In this document: in pieces, positions 57,135 to 64,000 of the stretch
Layout of the letters: every line of letters starts with the position of its first letter
How positions within the stretch are numbered: position 1 is the first letter of the stretch
DNA from: Trileptium ribeirensis
Taxonomy: Eukaryota > Nematoda > Enoplea > Enoplida > Thoracostomopsidae
DNA: 64,000 bases
Assembly (NCBI GenBank): GCA_030248225.1
Contig: JASANE010009921.1
Location: 1 to 64,000, forward strand
Direction: 5' to 3'
Position numbers and translations under genes: made by a program
The notes under the pieces: generated by a model
The model's input: only the letters and a program-made list of their open reading frames with translations
Databases searched by the model: none
Told to the model about the DNA's origin: nothing

Positions 57135-58918
57135 ATGCAACCACGATCAGAAAAACTGTTTTGCGATATGTCGGTTCTGGCTTCTTACTTAAAGTCGTAC
57201 AAGAAGAGGATGAGTAGAAGTTTCGATACACCATTTTATCGTTTAATAGTTAGAATGGCATATCGTGTCCTTGAGCTTGTCCAACTGATTTTCGATCGGC
57301 AGGAGTCCGATTTCCCACTGAGCATAGAAGATGTTAGGCGGCTAGCATTCAATTTTTGCGAGAGGAAAAACATTCCACACAAATTTAACACCAGGAATGA
57401 AATGGCCGGATGGACATGGTGGTCAAAATTCAAAAGTCGGCATAGCGATATTGCTCGACACACCGCTGAAAACCTTTCCATTTCCTGTGCGCTTGGTCTC
57501 AGCCAAGACAGCATTAAAAGTCATTTTGACCGTCTAGGAGAAATTTTACAGAAGTATAATATCACAGACAAGACAAACCGTATCTACAACGTAGACGAAA
57601 CCGGTCTAACTTTGGCGCCGCAGCGAAAGAAAAAGGTTCTGGCAAGAAAAGGTACCAAGACGGTTGCATGTGTCTCTCCTTGCGAGAAGGGGTCTACCAC
57701 GACTATAGTCGCTTGCATCAACGCAGCAGGATCAGTGTTACCTCCAATGGTAATTTTTAAGTGAAAGAAAGTCCACGATGATCATCGAAAGGAAATGCCA
57801 GTCGGCGCCGTGGTGTCATGTTCACCAAATGGGCGGATCGATAGTGATCTTTTTCTACAGTGGTTCAAAGAAGTAGTCTTGGTTTATCGTGATCCAATTC
57901 CTTTTGACGAATACGATTTAATTGTTTTGGACTCACATGCTCCACATACTAAAAACGTTGAGTTATTTAATATTGCAAATGAAAACAAGATTAAGTTGTT
58001 TCCACTGCCGTCTCTTACTTCCAGCAAGCTCCAACCGTTAGATGTTAGTATTTTTTCGTCTTTAAAAAGTCATGGGAGCAGCACATTGCGAACTACTCCA
58101 ACGCCAACAATTCTAAAGTTTTGGATCGGGCCAACTTCGGATCTGTATTCGCCAAAGCGTGGAAAGGAATGACAGCTAAGCGTGACAAAACTGGCCGAGC
58201 GTTTGCATGCACCGGAATTTGTCCATATAACGCTTCTGCTATCAGTCCTGAAGCTTCCCGTACAGCAAATGCTTTGTTAGGAACCTCATCTGGCGCCGAA
58301 GACGCTTGTTGCAGTAGTGCTGCATCCAACCATGACGGTAGTCGCGAGTTTGATGATCCAAATGTGTATCAGCAGGGAAGTGATGTAGAAGGGCCGCTAG
58401 CAGGTCCTATTATCAGCGATCACGAAATATTCTACAACAGTACGGAAGTTGTTGAATCGCGGTATAACGAATTAAGCTTACGTGCAGAAAATTGCAGCGA
58501 AGATTACGAGTCAACCGGTGAATGCACATATGCCACTCTACATAAGGTCTGCGAAGCTAATTCTGAAGGTGACGACATACGGTTTCACGACATGTTAGTA
58601 CCAGTCCATACTAATGCTGAAGTAGCTGCAGCTAAGCGGTCGAGAATGCATCAACCACAGCGCGTGCTGAACCCGACACCCGAAAAGTCTAATGCTGTCG
58701 AAACTTCGTCCGCGAAGTGCAGCGCACGAAAGGATTGGATGTGTTCTTGTTGTGGCACGTGTTACTCCAAAGACAGAAGCAAAAAACATTGGTTGCAATG
58801 TATTGAGTGCGGTGAATGGGGGCACGAAACCACTTGTGGAGTTTCCACTGAAGCGACGTATTTTTGTTTTAAGTGTTACGAAAATGTGAAAGCTTTGTTT
58901 GTCTCCAAACAATTCTAG
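57135..58918 (+). pseudogene. Tigger/pogo-like transposase with C-terminal PHD finger (broken)
   Basis: It would bind the terminal repeats and cut and join DNA. The N-terminal region has the CENP-B-type helix-turn-helix (FPLSIEDVRRLAFNFCERKN; GWTWWSKFKSRHSDIA). The DDE domain follows: first Asp in IYNVDETGLTLAP (about 57585), second in LIVLDSHAPHTKN (about 57920-57957), third in SSKLQPLDVSIF (about 58020-58057). The C-terminus has a PHD finger, MCSCCGTC..LQCIECGEWGHETTCG..YFCFKC (58740-58880). All three catalytic Asp are present. Breaks: a TGA at 57763-57765 and a loss of one base near 58060, after which the frame shifts and stays open to 58918. The first HTH upstream of 57135 is not readable. 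The PHD finger is known in many invertebrate Tigger-like transposases. Confidence 0.85.
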
Positions 58919-59422
58919 TTATAGAATTATTTCCATCCGGGATTCATAGCCGTTACGGCTTAAAATCCCCTATTTCAAACGTTTTTATTAAAATTTTCAT
59001 CCACATCTTAATTTGATATGAGAGATTTTCTTACAATTTCATTTTCTGCTTTGCTTTGTGCGGCCTTCAGTACACTATTAATGAAGATCACGGCTAATAA
59101 CTCCAGTTTCCTGTGAATTAAATCAAAATTGTCATTTGTATCAAAATAGGTCCTATGCGCAATTTTTCACTACACATTTGTAAATAAACTCCTTCATTAT
59201 ATTAACTGCACAAGTAAATTTAATTTTAAAGGCTGTATAAACGCATATGTATAGAACTTGTTGTTGACGTTTATGCCAATACATCGTTTGAGTGTGAATT
59301 TTATAGTGTCCAAATAACCAGAGTGGAATGTCCATTCTAGCCGAAATGTGTCCACCTAATAAATAAATAGTGTCCACCTTGGAGGCAACGACGCTAGTGT
59401 ATTATTCGCAAAGAGGTTTGAG

Positions 59423-59447
59423 GTGTCCACCTTAGCCGAGTTTACCC
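59423..59447 (-). repeat. Right terminal inverted repeat of the Tigger-like element
   Basis: Exact reverse complement of 56289-56313, followed by TA. Further inside, GTGTCCACC recurs at about 59349 and 59370. Confidence 0.95.
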
Positions 59448-59450
59448 TAT

Positions 59451-59474
59451 ATAAAAAAAAAAAAAAACACAAAA

Positions 59475-59516
<42 letters not shown>

Positions 59517-59625
59517 AAACACAAAACCCACAAAAAAAAAAAAAAAAAAAAACAAAAAAATAACAAAAAAAAACCCCACAACCCACACCAACACCACACC
59601 CCCCCCCCCACAACACAAAAACAAG
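59451..59625 (+). repeat. A/C-only low-complexity tract
   Basis: About 175 bp almost free of G and T: long A runs broken by single C, then CCCACAACCCACACCAACAC and a run of C. It directly abuts the target site of the Tigger-like element. It may be a real simple repeat or a sequencing/assembly artefact. Confidence 0.85.
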
Positions 59626-60563
59626 CAAAGCCTGAAGCACAGAGTTGTGCCATATGGTTATGTCACGCCAATTAATAAATTGTATAATGACATTTTGGTT
59701 CTAATTCTAATGTGCATACCTAATGTTGCAAAAGCTATAAATATAGGCGTTTATTCACCTGCTTAGCTATTAGTGCATATGACCATAGCTGTCCAATGTA
59801 AGACGGTCTAGGGGCCGGGCCGATGGGTAAACTGGAAAAGGCAGGGGTAGGTCAACCGGAAATGGCAGGGGTAGATCAACCGGAAATGGCAGGGGTGGGT
59901 AAAGGAACTTAGCCAAAAAATTTTCCCTCAGCTGCCTAATTATTACTCTTAATTTTCCGCAATTTTCCTAAAATTTTTTGTATGCCATACAGGTATAGAG
60001 ATTAGGATTGTACAAATATATTAATGATTTAATGCGTACCGAGTCCATCGCACATTGTCAAATTTTACGTCAACTGACTTCTTTTTTGCCTTTACGTAGA
60101 TAGGTTCTTTGATGATCACATGAATGGATATCAAGCAATCCTAATTATTCAAGCAGCAGATTTCCGACGTGGCTTAGTAGATGTTGTAGAACTTCCATGG
60201 GGTTCATAATCAACCGATCCCATGTCCTATTCGGTGATGCGGTAAGACTATTCTAGACTTACCGTAAACACACACCAATTATAAATAGAAAAATACTGAA
60301 ACTTATCGCAAGTGAATGGTACCAAAGTGGAGCTTCATGTACAACAAATCGGTTACCGCGACTCTAGCATGATCTGTAGCAAAAAATTTGCCATATGAAT
60401 TTGCAAACAACGGAAAATATAAAGAGAAACTTCACATCCATAAAAATTGAAAGCCAAAAAAGATATTAGAATTAGTCGCTAATACATTAGTGAAAGGCTA
60501 AATGTTGAAAATCACCGTATGTCTGTGCTGTTGTATACTTAAGGTCTTAGCGCAGCATCTTGC
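59626..60563. other. Non-coding stretch with a short tandem repeat
   Basis: Apart from the 24-bp repeat at 59827-59898, nothing is recognised. Confidence 0.4.
59827..59898 (+). repeat. 24-bp tandem repeat, three copies
   Basis: GTCAACCGGAAATGGCAGGG with the next bases GTAG repeats three times; the first copy differs at about three sites. Confidence 0.9.
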
Positions 60564-60842
60564 ATGTTTTCTGGATGTTGGGTTATTAACACTGCCTTAG
60601 TTTTACTTAGTTACGGAAAGATTATATGGCTCTACTGCGAACGTAAAAATCAGAATGAAGTTAAACGTTTTTTAATGTTGTTCCTTCTTTTACTAGATGC
60701 TGCGTTTAGGCTATTGGGTTTACCGCTGTTGCTCTTAAATATTGGTGAGCCAGATGAATTTCTAATATTAGCCGGTTCTGATCCGGAAAACATTTTAGCA
60801 TCTTATTCGACACCTGTTTATAAAATCTCGGAATCAAATTAG
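60556..60842 (+). CDS. Candidate terminal exon of a membrane protein
   Basis: After a possible acceptor (TTAGCGCAG, 60547-60555) the frame is open to a TAG at 60840-60842. It encodes two hydrophobic segments (VINTALVLLSYGKIIWLY and RFLMLFLLLLDAAFRLLGLP) joined by a charged stretch (CERKNQNEVK), then a polar tail (PENILASYSTPVYKISESN). The spacing loosely recalls XK-related lipid scramblases, whose helices are split by such a charged loop, but this is a weak impression. No partner exon was found; it may be chance. Confidence 0.3.
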
Positions 60843-62515
60843 CTGTACTCGCTTTGTCGCAGGACGGACGCAAGCTTTGTAAAAATTATAGCCAATTAAA
60901 GTGTTCATAACAAGTGTTCATTTCGCTTGACCGAATCTAACTTTGCTATGTTTTTAGCCTGAAGTTGAACTTTTAGCCTAAAACTAAGCGCTAGCATGAA
61001 GCAATTTAAAAAACGTCAAATTTTATTTAAAGTTGAGTTTGAAATGATGGAAATTTTTAGTCATAGCTTTCTTAAAACACATTATGGTATAAATAAAGTA
61101 CTAGTATACATACCGAGACACACAGAACACAACACACATTCCGTTCACAGTCGCTGCGAGAAATAATCCGCGGTTATAAACTGATTTTGCAAATAGATAT
61201 TAAGTATAATGTTGAATTTAAGGTTTGAGCTGCACATGAATGATTTTAAATTCTTAATTTTAGAATTATAAGAAGAGTGTCACTTAACACCCTATGTATC
61301 GAATTAATTTTAAATTTTGGTTGTGACTGAACAAAACAACCTAGCTGCGATAAGTCGAAGCCATGAAAAGTGAATTTGAAGGCACGTTCATCAGCCATTG
61401 AGCTCTTTTAACGCCTACTGCGCAGATCCTCAATCTGATAAACCGAACGAATAACAACAACACGTGTATAAACCTGCAAGAGATGCCACTTTTTAGTTGA
61501 TGCAGCTCTGGGCAACTCAATTGGTGGTTGTCGGTCATCTGTAGCCACTAAAGGATTAATAAATGTCGGTCAACACTCATATGCGTACCAGCTTCTGCTG
61601 GATTAAGTCGTTAATTTTGTCATAATCGCGTCAACAATATGAAATGTTTCAATGCTCAAGTCAAGTTTCTCACAAAAAGCTAAATATAAATGCCTTATTC
61701 AACGTTATATGTATTGTGTGAGTGAGCGTTAAGCTAAAAATTTATCTTGACAAAGCATGATTTGTCTCTTGATAGCGTGACTAAAAACCATTTTTACTGT
61801 TGTAGCTTTCGTAAGCTAAAGAGTTTAGGCTCAAATTTATCAATGATCTTGCTATGTTGGTTTAGTGCGTTACTAAATAATGATGAAAGCTTTGGATGGA
61901 AATACTCGCACTACCATAATATATTATAGATCATCTACTTCAACACTGAACTGTTGGGGAATAAAAAAGTTCTCACAAATTTTCTGGCTGATACATAATG
62001 CCATAAATTTGAAACTTTGAGTGTCCCAGGAAAGTTGATTGATGCACCCAGTAATTTTTTAGATGCTGGTCACATGACACAGTTAATAACCAGTAGTTTG
62101 AAAATTTGTGGGTCTTGATAAATTGGGTGGACCCAGCAAATTTATATAGGAACGATTAACATCCAGTAATTTTAGGTTTTCCGACACAAATTTTATCTCT
62201 TTTTCAGGTACAAACTGGAGTATTCGTATGTTATATTTCATCCAGCATTATTATATTGAAAAGAAAGACAGTAAAAGCCTATGCGAAATATTGCACAAGG
62301 AAGTTTTTAATATTTAAATTGGACAACACTGGAATGGACAGGAAGAGGCCAAAACTGACAAGACGTTCCCAACCCTTGCAGTAATCCTGAAAATCAATCA
62401 ATGAACCACAGCGTTAAAATTGGCTTAAAGCATTATATAGTATCAGTATAGAGAAACTGTGCTTTTATCTCTTTCTTAAATCAAGGCAAATCATTACACA
62501 GTTGAGTGATTAATC
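60843..62515. other. Non-coding stretch
   Basis: AT-rich. No gene, RNA or clear repeat recognised. A 60-codon frame at 61747-61929 has no motif. Confidence 0.4.
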
Positions 62516-62725
62516 ACGGAGTACCACTAATCATGGGGTACTCACCCGTTTTTTGAGCAGGTAATTAATAATCCCCATACTGATGTCTCATGGGACTATA
62601 CCCACACCCCCAGCTAAAGTAACTACTAATTTGCCAGTGGGGTAATTAACCGTTGGGTAATTAATCACCTGTTTTTAAAAAGGAAATTTATTATCAGCCC
62701 ACCCCGTAACTGATGACCCATGATT
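62516..62725 (+). repeat. Diverged direct repeat built of GGGTAATTAATCA-like pieces
   Basis: Blocks around 62540-62600 and 62660-62725 share GGGTA.T.A.C, CCGTTTTTT or CCTGTTTTTA, and CATACTGATGTCTCATGGG or CGTAACTGATGACCCATG in order. This suggests an old duplication about 130 bp apart. Confidence 0.45.
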
Positions 62726-63083
62726 ATTTATATATGCAAACATTATATGCGTGGGTAGTTAATCGCCATAATCCCTCTGGTAATGTGACTCGTATACATA
62801 ATTTTATATATATAGCGTCCTAAAATAATAATTCATCATTTATATAAGTTTTATATGGCGATAGTCAAACCAAGCGATGATACATCGCTTTATCTGCCGT
62901 AACTGATAAGAACCATTCATAGATTTAGTATAAAAGCAAATAACTTTCGAATTTTCATTATTTTGCGAGTTTCATTTCACTGAGTTATGTTGGGTTTTTA
63001 TGTATATCCGAGTTTTCTTTCATGGATCTGCTTTTTTCTAGATTTATATTACACAACCCAAAATAGGACTACGCTAAAGTTTT

Positions 63084-63664
63084 CGTTCATATATTTAACA
63101 TTGTTGATATAACTTGAGAAATTGTGCATTACACGCTATACAAAACGAAAAATGTGACTACCATTCGTCTATTTTAACAACATTCTCAGTATATCACCAT
63201 AGTTGTAACATAGCTTATATAGTTAAAGCCGTGCATACAAATTTCTGAATGCACGGTTAGCTATATAACAAGTTATTTGTAGCATAGGCAGCAATGCGTT
63301 CAGAGATTTGTACGCACGGTAACTCGTTCATATATTTAACATTGTTGATATAACTTGAGAAATTGTGCATTACACGCTATACAAAACGAAAAATGTGACT
63401 ACCATTCGTCTATTTTAACAACATTCTCAGTATATCACCATAGTTGTAACATAGCTTATATAGTTAAAGCCGTGCATACAAATCTCTGAATGCACGGTTA
63501 GCTATATAACAAGTTATTTGTAGCATAGGCAGCAATGCGTTCAGAGATTTGTACGCACGGTAACTCGTTCAAACCCGTGCTGTCGCACTCGTTTGAACTA
63601 GTCATAAACTGTGCGTACAAATCTTTGAACGCACTGCTGCCTATGCTACAACTATTACATAGCC
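63084..63664. repeat. 241-bp direct duplication with nested inverted repeats
   Basis: Copy 1 is 63084-63324 and copy 2 is 63325-63565; only one or two differences are seen. Each copy contains CCGTGCATACAAAT...TGAATGCACGG and, inverted, TTCAGAGATTTGTACGCACG. After copy 2, GTTCAAAC...GTTTGAAC (63567-63598) is followed by an inverted copy of the last part of the unit (about 63610-63664), including CTGCCTATGCTACAA. The arrangement looks like a hairpin-rich MITE. Confidence 0.8.
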
Positions 63665-63881
63665 ACTACACCCAAGTATTAGATTTCGGAAACTGCTTAC
63701 ATTAGATATTTTTACATTTTAGAATTATTATAATTAGCACATGACTTATATAGTGGCGATAGCATAAACGTAATTTGCATAACATATATCACACTAATGT
63801 ATAGTTACCGTACAATATGGTTTAGTAATGTATACATACATTATACGGTAACAATAACAATGATACATATATGAAAGTGAT

Positions 63882-64000
63882 GTAATAATAATAATAATAA
63901 AACATTTGTAACGCGCCTTTTTCGCCGAAGCGTGACAAAAGCGCAATATAATAAATGCCAGGTAAAGATGTCATGTTATAAACAATTTATATTCATGCAA
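63882..64000 (-). mobile_element. L2-like LINE 3' end, runs off the window
   Basis: On the minus strand the window edge enters a LINE 3' UTR: GCGCTTTTGTCACGCTTCGG, then CGAAAAAGGCGCG, then a TTA/TAT trinucleotide tail (63882-63900). It is the same tail and hairpin as the L2-like LINE at 9694. The coding part lies beyond 64000. Confidence 0.7.

Larger units (their letters stand above)
56289..59447 (+). mobile_element. Tigger/pogo-like DNA transposon, complete ends, inactive
   Basis: 3,159 bp with perfect 25-bp terminal inverted repeats starting GGGTAAACTCGGCTAAGGTG and flanked on both sides by TA (56287-56288, 59448-59449), the target duplication of the Tc1/mariner/pogo group. It contains a pogo-type DDE transposase broken by a stop and a frameshift (57135-58918). 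Copies of TGGACAC lie inside both ends. A GC-rich patch (about 56835-57120), ending GCCGGCCCTG, may be a nested fragment of another element. The identity of the ends suggests a fairly recent insertion. Confidence 0.9.

Noticed and set aside
59356..59653. Phe/Cys-rich minus-strand frames
   Set aside because: They translate the A/C low-complexity tract.

Overview
The window is eukaryotic, repeat-rich DNA from an animal, very probably an invertebrate. It is AT-rich, has phase-matched GT-AG exons separated by kilobase introns, and carries decayed non-LTR retrotransposons of several clades, a Tigger/pogo-like DNA transposon, several MITE-like elements and many tandem repeat arrays. I see no bacterial features such as operons, ribosome binding sites or CRISPR. 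I cannot name the phylum from the sequence alone.

Layout. 1-8.7 kb is non-coding, with one copy of a three-copy dispersed repeat (261-413) and a diverged tandem duplication (5.07-6.9 kb). 8.70-9.39 kb is a MITE-like element with 50-bp terminal inverted repeats. 9.69-11.44 kb is a dead L2-like LINE on the minus strand, facing away from a dead RTE-like LINE fragment on the plus strand (11.49-12.87 kb). 14.6-18.8 kb is a nearly full-length but dead CR1-like LINE, followed by a tRNA-derived SINE-like head (19.34 kb).

The one host gene I can model well lies at 21.1-30.3 kb on the plus strand. Five exons join in phase into 292 codons that resemble the N-terminus of PARP4 (vault PARP): a split BRCT domain and then the region leading into the PARP regulatory part. 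Its introns hold a hAT-like MITE, a 170-bp duplication and a second, stop-containing copy of exon 4. The catalytic part is not found in the window. A further CR1-like LINE (31.15-35.02 kb) lies in or beyond the next intron.

36.7-51.8 kb is dominated by seven unrelated tandem repeats, with units of 72, about 60, 107, 39, 171, 72 and 191 bp. Two show higher-order structure. 55.06-56.25 kb is a GC-rich, purine-rich block of unknown nature. 56.29-59.45 kb is a complete but inactivated Tigger/pogo-like transposon with a PHD finger at the C-terminus of its transposase. From 59.45 kb to the end are low-complexity and short repeats, one possible membrane-protein exon (60.56 kb), nested direct and inverted repeats (63.08-63.66 kb), and at the very edge the 3' tail of another L2-like LINE.

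The genes do not form a pathway. The window is one long, intron-rich host gene (partial) embedded in mobile and satellite DNA, plus two weak candidate exons.
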